64,000 nt of DNA from Branchiostoma lanceolatum (Eukaryota > Chordata > Leptocardii > Amphioxiformes > Branchiostomatidae), in contig NC_089724.1 in NCBI RefSeq assembly GCF_035083965.1, positions 5,628,001-5,692,000 on the forward strand. The letters run 5' to 3'. The notes below the pieces were generated by a model. The model was not told the DNA's origin. It saw only the letters and a list, made by a program, of their open reading frames with translations, and did not search any database. Below, piece after piece: positions 48,331 through 59,158 of the stretch; position 1 is the stretch's first letter, and each line of letters begins with the position of its first letter. The translations under genes and the position numbers were made by a program.

Positions 48331-48985
48331 CTTTTGTCAGTAGACACGCAAAATCAACCTAAGGTATGAAAGATTTGGAATACAAATGTGTTGTAACTAA
48401 TAGCTGTTTTGGCATGACAGAAGTGTATACCAATTTTCCGTTCCTGAATTTGAGTCTAATCAGAAGGTTCAAGAACAGCATACTATTAGGCTTAATGCTG
48501 GAGGTGAATAATGTTCAAACCTTTTTGGTGTTTTTTTTTCTTTCAATAAACATGGTGACTGATTTCAAGAAGTTGCATGAGTCATCACTTCTTGTCGACC
48601 GTTTTTCTCAGTTAGATTTGCCTTCAAAATGAAGTTTTTTGTTACCATGGGTGTTTACACAAGTTGACTAGAAAACTTACTCTCCCTTGTAAGTACACAG
48701 CAAATAGAGCAAAACCCTATCTTTGGCTAAGACATAAAATTTGTGTTTCAATCAAGATTCGATCAGCCCCAAGTAGACAATAGATAAAACATACAGCCAG
48801 GGCTACCCGACTACCTGGCTGCTATTATAAAGGGCTAGCCCTGGTAACTGGAAAATACATAATAAACAATACAAACGGTTACAACAATGCACAGTTCAAG
48901 GAGTTAACAGGGCATTTCTTCTTTATTACGTAGGTGATACAAATCATGCAAAACAGGGAGTTATTTTAGATACGGAGACGGTCTA
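48331..48985. other. Intergenic, no feature recognised
   Basis: AT-rich sequence with short ORFs of no recognisable family. Confidence 0.4.
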
Positions 48986-48993
48986 GGTTACTT

Positions 48994-49161
48994 ACTCTCC
49001 AAGCAGAGGATGGGTTCCGGCAGGTTTTTGACGTGTTTTTAGGCGTTTTTGTTGGCCTTTCTACTTTTTCATTTTTTTCGTCTCTATAAACCTGAAAGGC
49101 CGACAAAAACGCCTAAAAACACGTCAAAAACCTGCCGGAACCCATCCTCTGCTTGGAGAGT
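48994..49161. mobile_element. Near-perfect hairpin MITE, 68 bp arms, 9 bp target duplication
   Basis: Arms 48994-49061 and 49094-49161 (ACTCTCCAAGCAGAGGATGG and its inverse) pair with essentially one mismatch around a 32 nt loop. The direct repeat TAGGTTACT flanks it at 48984-48992 and 49163-49171. A 9 bp duplication with long TIRs is typical of Mutator-like elements. If transcribed it would form a long dsRNA stem. Confidence 0.88.
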
Positions 49162-49171
49162 ATAGGTTACT

Positions 49172-50000
49172 AACCTCCCGACAGGTTTTTCCATTTGACC
49201 AATTCCATATCTATCCACACACCGGCAAGGTCTTGTCTTCTACGTAGGAGAATCGTTTTAAAAAGTGTAGTTCTAGAAAGTATGTCGCAGAAACAGGCGT
49301 AAAACATTGAAATGAGCCGGATCCTCACATCTACTTGGAGATTAGGAAGAGTGACAGAAACACCGGATTGATGACGTAAAAACCTGGCGGTGGTTCAAGT
49401 CATGGCCGGTCGGGCCAATAAGGTCATATCCTGCATACCGGGACAAATATTGGATGAATAATATTAGCAAACAAAAGTGCGCGATGATCCTAGTACTCAC
49501 GTCACGTAAATGACAATCCAGTTATAGCTGTGGAGGGGTAAATATTTCAAACAATACATCAGGAAGGTAGAAAAATTATAACAACGGTTGCTGGGTAAGG
49601 GTACAATGACAAAGATCTGTAAAAAATGCAACAGACGTTATACAGATTCCCAGAGGACCCTGAGTAGCCACTCGTTTAGCTCTCTCTACTGGTATGTCGT
49701 CATAGAATAAGTTGGAGAGCACAGGTTGGGTCGGGTTGTGTGTATGGGGGGTGGGGGGTTCTTGAAGTCATTTTCTGCCAAACTTATTAGCAATGTTTTT
49801 TAAATGTTTCTTTGTGATATAAACCATAATTTTATTTGGCTACCACTTTCTTCGAACACTTTGACCAGTTTTGGTAAAAGCCCATGAAGTTGCCAAGATT
49901 GCGTACGTCACCAGTGCACGTGATTACGTTGGCAGTGCACCTGCACACATCCAAGGTCAACAGCAGGTGGCGCTTCAAGTTTACCGTACGTTTACCCCTC
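49172..50000. other. Upstream region of esterase A
   Basis: No coding exon was seen. It contains a G-rich run at about 49747 and leads into the TATA-box promoter at 50001. Confidence 0.4.
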
Positions 50001-50007
50001 TATAAAA
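50001..50007 (+). promoter_or_regulatory. TATA box of esterase A
   Basis: TATAAAA lies 57 bp before the ATG at 50064, which has a strong initiation context (TTCACCATGGCC). A start site near 50030 and a 5' UTR of about 35 nt are inferred. Confidence 0.65.
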
Positions 50008-50063
50008 CAGAGTTAAGTGCAAGGGCACAATACAGTAGTTCTTGTCCTACTCTAGACTTCACC

Positions 50064-53000
50064 ATGGCCGTTGATAGTATCGTCGTGTCCATCCTACTCG
50101 TTTTCTTTGCAGCTTCAGATGAAGCCATTGGAGCGGACCCGCTAGGTTAGTTTTCTTAACATTTTCATTCACTTTAAATGTGTTTTTTTTGTTGGTCACT
50201 TAAGATTTTAATTGCCATTTGCACGAAGAATGCGGCCCATCATGCGGCAAGGAGTGGCAGAGTTTTTAAAGGGGTCATAAACTCTAGAGGGGGGGGGTGT
50301 GCTATTTTCCAATAGATAATAATTCTACAAATTGAAATATGCTCAACATTCAAAGTATGCCATAAAGTGCCCGCTGGACCTTGCGCATCAAAAAGCATTC
50401 AGTATTTTACTAAATTTAACTAGACTCCGGAAAAAACCGCGAGCAGAAGAGAGAACCGGAGCTAGAATAAGATACATGCCCGATATATCCAATACCCAAT
50501 CTAAAGACAAGATGTAAGCATACGAATTGTCTGTGGATGACAGTCACACTGCAAGGCCTATGTTGTAAAAGTCAACACTTGTAATACGGTAGCATAGTAC
50601 AAAATAGAGGTATAGAATAAAACTTAACATCCTAATTATAATACGATAAGAGCTAGCATGATTCTTTGACGTAGCGTTACAATCGAGTGAGTCTTATCAT
50701 TAGTTTCAGTATTTTTATTAAATGGCAAAGCAGTCTTATATACATTTACCTATCTTAACATTATGAAGGTTGTTGCATCTAAATATACATTCACATCTGT
50801 CTGTAGCATTAAGACTCTTTAAACAATTGTTGTATTTGATTTGACCAACGTGAATAACTTATTACGTAAAACACCATATCTAGAGCATATCATTTGAGGA
50901 CTGGGAGTGTGTACCTTCTCAAGATACCTGGTAAGGTCGGTCACTCGGCCTTTTCCGGAGGTCACTCGGCTTTTTCCGGAGGTCGATGTATTTTTGAAAT
51001 CATCGCCATTTTCCGAGATACCCTCGGTGGGAAATGTCAGGCTGGGCGTGACGGGCACGCAAATATCTTTATCAGATATCACTGAGACAGGCAAACAGTA
51101 TGTTGTAACGTGACGCAATGTCGCGGCGGTGAAGATGGGTGGTATAGAATTTATCCTTTCATGTTTCAAATACAAACAGGTACTGATATCCGTATGGTAA
51201 AGACTACAGAACACATCATTTGGTAAGAATATTCAATAATCTCACCCCCCAACACACACACACACATGAGCTTGAGTTTATTAGGATACACAATTAGCTT
51301 AACAGATACTCTTCCTGTGGTCCATTCAAAAACATGACTGGACAAAACTACATGACACACATGAACACCACAGAATTTACATATGTACATGGTTCATGTG
51401 TTCGAGCAGTACTGTACAGTAAAGGGCTACTCCATAAGGCCACCTTTACACTAGAAGGCGATCTGTAATAAGCGACTATACAGGGACCAAAATTACATTT
51501 TTTAATGGTAAGAATATGATGCAAGATGTTAAGGTATGATTAAAAAGGCAGCAAAATACACAAAACGTTTGAAAATTCGCTCTATATTTATGGAATTAAT
51601 TGAGCGGTTTGCCAAATCGTTAATCGCTCAGTGGTTGCAGAGCGGTCGCAGTCTTTAGCGGATATAGCATGTAAGCAACGGTAAAAGTGAACGAGCGAAT
51701 AATTAGATGGCGCCAATTATAATCTGCAAAAATATCATCTTGACCCTAGCTGCACTTGTCTTTAAGCCCAGTATGCAAATATAATATAGCTACCGAGTGT
51801 TCTCTCCGCTTTTTGCGAAGAGCAGACTCGGGAGCTATAATAGGTTTGGATACCAGGATACTTGTCTTTTTAACTGGAAAAATGTTCTTTAAACCTGTTC
51901 GAACAATATGTCTAAAAGCTACCCACTTGTTCGTTTCCTGCATGTGTCCAGAGAGCCGTCGAGCTGACCCTGACCTTGTGTCTATATCCGGGTTCTCCTC
52001 CGGCGGGTCCTTCGCTGTGCAGTACCATGTGGCGCACTCGCAGAGCATTATGGGAGCTGGCGTCCTTGCTGGAGGTACGCAAATATTCTTATTTCATTCT
52101 TTTTTCTCCAAATCCATGACCTTAACCCTTGTCCTGCTGGCGTTTTTACGCAGTTTATCTGAACTATTTGAATTCTTAATCAGGCCATTGGTCCTTGACC
52201 TTTCTGCGCTGCTGTGGCATAGTTACTTCCGCGTCTGGTGCGCATCGCTGCGGTGTGACGCGTTCAGTTGAGAAATACCCCCCAGCGGCACATATACGGG
52301 ACCCGCAAACAGGCACTGTGCAACCCATATATGGATATGAGCGCAGCTGGACAAGGGTTTTAACTATCTCAATTCATTTCAATTCTTTATCACCATAATC
52401 AACATCTCAGACATACATTTTTTTCTAAATCTCTAGTGATTCATCACGTTGATTTGTAACAAGTCTCCTGAAATAAGTTTTGTTGCTTCATTCATTCAAT
52501 CAACGACGCACTGACTTCCTCTCTCTCTTTTAACCTTCCCTTTCATATATGTAGTACATATTCTACATTCCATCAGACTATTATCTTCATAACAAATGAC
52601 GCAAACTATTTGTACGTTATATAGCTTTTTTTGGCTTCTATATCAAATGCATTCAAAAAATGCCAACGTGAAGCGAGTGTCATTTGACATATACATGTAA
52701 ATGCTGCCATATTTGAATTTGGGTGTATGCATACTTCATTTCGGTTATCATGTGTTATATTTTAAGAAAATGTTCTCTTTTTTCCGTGATTGTCCAGCGC
52801 CTGGACAAGGGTTTTAACCATTTCAATTCATTTCAATTCTTTATCAACATAATCAACATCTCAGACATACATTTTTGATTTGTAACAAATTAAATCCCCC
52901 CAAATAAAATTTTGTTAATTTATTAATCCTAAGTTACAATTCATTTTTTGTAGTCCAGGTGATTTGTCTTTGTAGTTTCAAAGGTGTATACCGGGTGTTG

Positions 53001-56000
53001 TCTTTTTTTCCGTGATTGTCCAGCGCCTTATCACAGCAGCGGCACCATCCTGTTCAACATCCCCGGTCTTCAGCACGACACGCAGACCTTCTTCCAGGCC
53101 AACCTCGTGGACGATCCGTCCAACATGGCGACCGACAGGGTCTATCTCTTCCACGGCTCTCACGACCTCATGGTGCCGGAATGTGCGCGGGCTTTACATT
53201 CGCTTGATATAATGATGGTGTTTCGCATACAGTCACCATACGTATTCCACTTTTAAATAATGTACTACGTTCAGGTTGCAAACAATGGCGCCCCTCACAT
53301 GCTAACTAGTCTCTACCAGACTAACCGCGCCGGCTATAGGGAGAACATTTGCCGGGGGACTTTGGCCATGGAGGGTAACATTCGCAGCTGCAGTTATGTT
53401 GGACCCTATCTCCATAGCCGACTCCCTTCACATAGTTGACTCTATTTGTCCAATTATGTTGAGCCCAACATACTGTTGGGCGCAACATATTGTGTTCGTA
53501 TGGTTTCTTTCTCCTGTCAAATCTTGTAATCGACTCAGCTCGGTCGTCCCTGGACCAACTGAGCTGAAATTTGGTATGCAGGTAGAGTGGGTAAATACCC
53601 TGGGAGGCTTTTTTCAATTTTTCGATATTGACCTTGAAAGTGATTTTATTGATTTTTTTTCTGACCAAAAACGTACATTTTGGCCTCCTGTGCCCTGGAA
53701 ATACATCCAAATGACCTGAAATTTACTATGGGGGTACATTGAACAAATATTCAAAGAATCCCATGCGCACTTTTGGCATACAACACTTCAAAATACGATT
53801 TAAGAGGGTATTTTGGGGACAACATCGGCTATTTTCCTCATATGGGGTCACTGACCTTTAGGTCACATCTTTATTCATCTGGCCAGGTGGACTAATTCGG
53901 TCAGCCAATGAGAGAGCACAGATTTATCAAGCTCAACCTGATTGGTTGAAATATTTCTTATTTTAACACTGCATGGAAACAAAGATTTCTAGAAGTTTGC
54001 AAGCTTGGACACTATGGTGAAACCTGACATTTCCTCGCTATGTACACGAATTTTCTACCCCTGTGTAACCAAGATTTGACACACAATAGTGCAGACAATA
54101 GTGAACACAAAGTGTCCAAAGTTTCCCACCTTAGGAAACATCCCGTGTCGTGACGTTGACAATAACATTAACAATAAAAATAGAGAGTTGTGAAGTGCGT
54201 GAAAATTTACCTTGAGCAAGGAGGCCCTTGCTTTGAGTAATTGTTTAAAGTTTTTGGCTAAAAATGACGTAAACGATTTCAAATACCAACATTGCAGACA
54301 TACAACAAACGTTAGCCTCTATGCCAAAGTCGTTTTTTGCATGGGGAGGGAAATGGGCGAAACAGTGTTGCATTTGCTCCCGCAAATGTTGCCTTTCTAG
54401 TTTCTACTATTTCCCCAGCGACCCGGGAGGCTGGTAGAGTTACATGTTAACGCGGATTTTCCATTCTACTATGAGTAGGTTACAATTGCGCCGGTGCCCG
54501 TACGGGAGTGTAGTCCCGGCCGGGCCCAGAAGCCCCATTTTTGTCCCGTTGGACTGCCGGGTACCGGGGGATACGTCCAGGTGCTCGCACAATTACCCCA
54601 CGGCGTCGATTTGTTACCGGGCCCCGCGTTGATTTTATGTCCGAGTTAAAACTGTTCGGGGTCCCGGCCGGGCCCCCAAATTGCCCGGCAGCCACAGGGT
54701 GTCCCATGGGGCCACGTAGGGGTCACATCCGTCAACTACTTAGCGGGGGACCTTTTCTAATTGGGACCTAAGCATAAACAGGCTCTGAGATAATGTTTTA
54801 GAGTGCTAAATATACAAAATCCAGGCTGCTGTTCTATGTCCGTATGGCCATATGGGTGAAGAAACAATGATTTTGTTTGCCTGTTATTTCACAGATGCCA
54901 TGACTTCTTTGAGAGAATACTACAAAGGATTTGTGGACAACAACAACATCAAGGAAGTGCTTGACGTGCCTGCATTCCACGGATTTGTGAGTCGTTAAAA
55001 CTGCGATACTGTATAGCTTACCGAGCTATTGAGATCAAGTAGGGTAAAAGTTTTTGAGTTTTGAGTTTTTTAAGCTTTGTAATTAGCGTAACAGATTATT
55101 AATAATTGCGGCAACAAAGTCATCAAAACCGCATTTATTCAGTCCTTAAACCGCGTGGCCCGATGACCTAAACCATTTCATCGGGCATTCGGCGTGGTCG
55201 AACTTGAGGTGTATGTCGTTTTGCAGATGGAGTTGCTTTGCTCAATGGATAGACAATTGACATAAGCCGCGAAAAGCCATATCTCTCTCTCTCAAAAGGG
55301 TTTTTTTCTCACCTCATTTTAAAACGTTTTTCCACCAGCCGACCGCGGACTACGGCGGGGAGTGCGGACATCTTGCCGCACCTCTGTACCTCAACAACTG
55401 TGGTTACAACGCCGCATTTGAAGTCCTGAACCATATCTATGGAGGGCAGCAGCCTCTGACGGTCAGCAGTAAACATTTGATACATTGCTGCGTGTCAATT
55501 TTGACCCTTCATAGCAATCTCCAACCGGAGTGGGGGGGGAAACCATTTGGGAATCCTATATATCAAATTGTATTGAATACTGTCACAAAATTAAATACAA
55601 ACTCATTTTATTTTTGACCATGTCATCATCATGTTACTTTCTCAACTTGAGACAACTTGTTACCAACACATGCTTGTAAAGTGTAACACATTTTTTTCCT
55701 TGCATGCAGAAACCCGACGCTTTCAGTCACGTGGCAGCCCATGGAGAGGTATCGTGATTTATATCTATTAAGACTTATCCGTAAGAAAGAAAGAAAGAAA
55801 GAAATTGTCCCTGTACAACTTTCCTCTCTCGCTTTGTATCATTCTGTCGACATAGTAGTGTCTATTCTTTAAAAAAGTTAAGTTACATATAAACACCAAC
55901 CTCCCCAACGTTCATAATCCTAATTATGCGTTGTTGCCATCTGTTTCTAGAATGATGAATCGGATGCATTTGCTGGGCGGTTGAGCCTACAAGAATAAGA

Positions 56001-58667
56001 CCTGTAAATTTACATGCGCTTAACGTCATAACTTCCTGAGGGTGATTACATTCAAATGTACCTCTGAGGTCCAACCATCCAATGATACGTCATAGACACG
56101 TGAGTTCAAACACCCAATCAGATCCAACACGTTCATACATGTGTGCTCCCATTGGCTCCTGCAGTTTAAGGCGTTTGACCAGGGCGAGTTCACGAGGTGG
56201 CTCGGTACTCTGGACCACGGCTTTGACAGTCAGGGGTACGTGTACATCCCGTCAGGATGTGCCAGCAGTGTCTCGGGTAAGAACGTCAACAATCGCCTCA
56301 AACAAACGTGATGTGTGCTCCTTTTTCTCCCCGACCAATCGATCGCTTTGAAACTCAGATTTGAATCAGCCATGACTCGACAAATTGACTGCTAGTTTGC
56401 CTTAACGACTTTTAAAACATGTTTTCAGATTGACAATTTTTGCACTTTGGAAAGGACAGAAGCTGACCGCGATTTAACGTTTAAACAAAAGTAGTAGAAA
56501 CTATTTTTTAAACGTTAAATCGCGGTCAGCTTCTATCACTTCCAAAGTGACAACATTGTCATTCTGAAAACACCCTTTAAAAGCTGACACCTTCCAGCAT
56601 CTCGCTGTTTTGTCAGATTAAGTCGCGAATCTGAGTTTCAAAGCGAATCTGAGTTTCAAAGCAATCGATTGGTCGGGGTGTACATATTTTGGTTGGTGAT
56701 GTGTAGGTTTTCCACTGAAACATGTACCAGCGGTACCTAAAAGAAAGAGCCACAGACTTCAATTGGTCATATATCACATGTGTAAGAAGTACTAAGAACG
56801 CCTAGCTAACGATCATCCCAAACAAATATAATTACCAAGTGCAAGCGGACGTGTGATCTGTAATTATGTGTTCGCGATCGCTTTGAGACATTTTTCGGAG
56901 GATGTTGCAGGTTTCCTCTGAAACACAGTACCTAAATGACTGACAAAGCCACTGGTCATTGGTTCCTAGAAACTTGAAAGTTACTAACGAAAGAAACACA
57001 AATTGATTAAACAATAAGTAGTAATCAGTTGCAGGGTGCTGAGCTTTACTCAATGATCTACCATATATGTTTCCCTTTCGATGGACACTAATTCTCGACA
57101 ACACTTGCAAGGACATCCATATAGGTACTGACATTGTTATATTTCAGACTGCAAGCTGCACGTCCATTTCCATGGGTGCTTCATGGGAAGGTACGTTAAA
57201 TACGCGAGATCACCTGATATGATCACATTTTTCATAACCATGGCAAATACGTAGAGACTCTATACCAAAGTTAAAGACTTAGCGTCCCACCTTTCTGGCT
57301 AAGAAATTTCAAATATCCCACATGCACATTCAATAACGTTACATTGACAATTCTTATATCTTTGGTTCCTTGAATTTTCATCCATTTTGTTAGTAAATAG
57401 GTATTGGCCTTAAAATGTTTTTTTAAAATGTTTTGGTGCCTTTAGCAGATTTCGTCGAAAAGCCTTTTGACTTAAAACTGCATATTGTAAGCCCACAAAT
57501 CTTATAACTTCGAACTTATTCTACCTTTATCATACATAAATCACGTTATACATATTTCTACAGGAACCCATGAACACACACATAATCTACTCATGACATC
57601 TTCTTCCTACAGTTCATTCGTCGGTGACGAGTTTGCCCGTAAAAGCGGGTACAACGAGGTGGGGGAGCTGAATGACATCATCATCCTCTACCCGCAGATC
57701 AAGGGCGGCCTTTTCGCCGTGGACGCCTCTGGCTGCTGGGATTGGTCAGTTACATTGTCATCTTATGACTAAATTAAGACCTTCCTTTTATCTATCTATT
57801 TCAATCCCCAGACTCATAGTAGCTAAAGCTTTTGGGGGGTTACAAATTTGGCATTTTATACACATGAAACATTGAGGTACTCCCCTTCCATATTGATGTA
57901 ACGGACTCATACGACTACGGCACAAAAATGAATTTCATTAGACTTGTATACATATGCATATTAAGTATACAAGGTACTTCTTATCATCAGTGAATAGTTT
58001 CATTAGGTTGGTGTTTTGTTCAACCGAACTTTTGGTGCCCATTCTTCACCTTCCACAGGGCAATTCTTACTGTTTCCCCGTTGCACCATAGCACAGGTGT
58101 CGCTGCTTATAGATGCGTTCCCAGACATGTACTACATATTAAACTCCTGTACGTTTGGGGCCGCACTGTAGATACCGCTCCCTGTAACAGTGTACTAGTT
58201 TATAATTTATGTAAATACTTTTCGTTTTGAAAGGCATGTATAAGCAGCGACACCTGTGCTGCAGTGCAATGTGAACCAGTCAGAATTGCCCTGTTGAAGA
58301 TCACAGGTCGTCATCGAAACGTCGGTTGAACACACTTGGTTGTGTACAACGAGTCTTTTTATTCCATAATTTCATTAGACTTCGAGATATATGCATATTG
58401 CTGCGAGTATACAAAAAATAACTTTTTATTATGTTGGATTGTAAAAAGCTATATTGTTTGTGGTCCTTCTCCAGGACGGCGTATACCAACGAGAATTATG
58501 GTAAGTGAAGAAAACTTAGTGATTGAATTTTATTCCGTTTTCTGCATTTTGTGACGTGTTATGATATCAACGTTTACGTATCGAACTATTGTGTATTTTT
58601 TCCAGCAAACAAAAATGGCGTCCAGATCACCGCCATCCATCGCATGATACAGCGCCTCCTTGAGTAA
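50064..58667 (+). CDS. Secreted polyhydroxybutyrate-depolymerase-like esterase A
   Basis: Eleven exons (50064-50145, 51952-52074, 53024-53182, 54895-54986, 55339-55461, 55710-55748, 56165-56276, 57148-57190, 57613-57744, 58475-58500, 58606-58667) total 993 nt and 330 aa. Residues 1 to about 23 are a signal peptide. The alpha/beta-hydrolase nucleophile is Ser43 in SGFSSGG. Asp116 (GSHDLMVP) and His150 (FHGF, followed by PTADYGG) fit the rest of the triad. LHVHFHGC resembles the oxyanion-hole strand of the Esterase_phd family; in bacterial enzymes HGC comes before the nucleophile, but here it comes after it (exon 8), suggesting a circularly permuted order like that of some fungal and intracellular depolymerases. 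Substrate is unknown; short-chain polyesters are the family precedent. The exon 3 donor (GAAT|GTGCGC) is weaker and was chosen by alignment to gene B. AATAAA follows at 58749. Confidence 0.82.
51770..51870. mobile_element. Half-copy related to the 40559 MITE
   Basis: GGGAGCTATAATAGGTTTGG followed by ATACCAGGATA matches the right end of 40559-40720, with an inverted AGCTACCGAGTG upstream. It lies directly before esterase A exon 2. Confidence 0.5.
52342..52500 (-). mobile_element. LINE 3'-end fragment, copy 1
   Basis: CTGGACAAGGGTTTTAAC, TTCAATTCATTTCAATTC and AATCAACATCTCAGACATAC are shared with the insertion at 52801 and, in part, with 25200. On the minus strand this reads as a LINE 3' terminus with an ATTGAAATGA-type tail. 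It lies in esterase A intron 2. Confidence 0.55.
52801..53005 (-). mobile_element. LINE 3'-end insertion that duplicated a splice acceptor
   Basis: An insert of about 200 bp is flanked by a direct repeat of about 25 bp containing CCGTGATTGTCCAGCGCC, at 52776-52800 and ending at about 53027. That repeat is the acceptor and first bases of esterase A exon 3. Long duplications of this kind are typical of target-primed LINE insertion. The downstream copy is the one in frame. Confidence 0.72.
54480..54770. repeat. GC-rich island in esterase A intron 3
   Basis: About 290 bp of markedly GC-rich sequence interrupts AT-rich intron. GTCCCGGCCGGGCCC occurs twice (about 54511 and 54661) and many CCCGG/CCGGG runs could fold. 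It has no coding motif; it may be an inserted repeat. Confidence 0.5.
56327..56680. mobile_element. Palindromic element in esterase A intron 7
   Basis: The outer ends CCCCGACCAATCGAT and ATCGATTGGTCGGGG are inverted, as are the inner arms GAAGCTGACCGCGATTTAAC and GTTAAATCGCGGTCAGCTTC around a short loop at about 56490. CGAATCTGAGTTTCAAAGC is doubled on the right side. It is non-coding, a MITE or fold-back. Confidence 0.75.
58010..58345. mobile_element. TIR element in esterase A intron 9
   Basis: GTTCAACCGAAC with CAGGGCAATTCTTACTG at the left and CAGTCAGAATTGCCCTG with CGTCGGTTGAACAC at the right are inverted, with CACAGGTGTCGCTGCTTATA and TATAAGCAGCGACACCTGTG inside. Related ends occur near 26765 and 41190. 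Confidence 0.75.
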
Positions 58668-58748
58668 CTGCAAAGTACTGCAGAATCAAACGGGCACATC
58701 AGCTCTGTTTCTTAATGATGTCGGCAGAAACCCCTTAGAAGCAGTTGC

Positions 58749-58754
58749 AATAAA
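58749..58754 (+). promoter_or_regulatory. Poly(A) signal of esterase A
   Basis: AATAAA in TTGCAATAAATGAC lies 82 nt after the stop codon. Confidence 0.65.
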
Positions 58755-59158
58755 TGACAAATGATTAACTGACGTTTTACCTTGATTTCTTTGCCTGTGT
58801 GCGTGTGATTTGTGAATATTTATTAACTCTCTAATTAAGAAAGCATGCCATGTACAATATGTCCGTGCTACGTATTTCGTCCCATTCAATTATTATTATT
58901 TTTCACATAACACAGCACAGACCCATGTCCTTCTCTTTAATTCTTGAACTTTATTCCACTGTTGATTTCATGCCATAGTGATTTTACCGCACGCATTGTA
59001 TATACGCCACACGTACGTCACACCTTTCACTTGCTAGATAACCGTCGTCCTGCCACGATTATCGATCGGTGTGTCTATATCGGCACTTTCCTGCCAGTGA
59101 ACTGGACAGGACATTTGCTCGAATTGCTATAGAACACGTTCGTGTTTGTTTGTGAACG

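Noticed and set aside
51756-52271. 171 aa plus-strand ORF
   Set aside because: It is a read-through of esterase A exon 2 with its introns; only 51952-52074 is family-like and flanked by splice sites.
53275-53400. Extra esterase A exon after CGTTCAG ([12 protein letters not shown]...)
   Set aside because: Gene B has no counterpart, and exon 3 to exon 4 already joins in phase.
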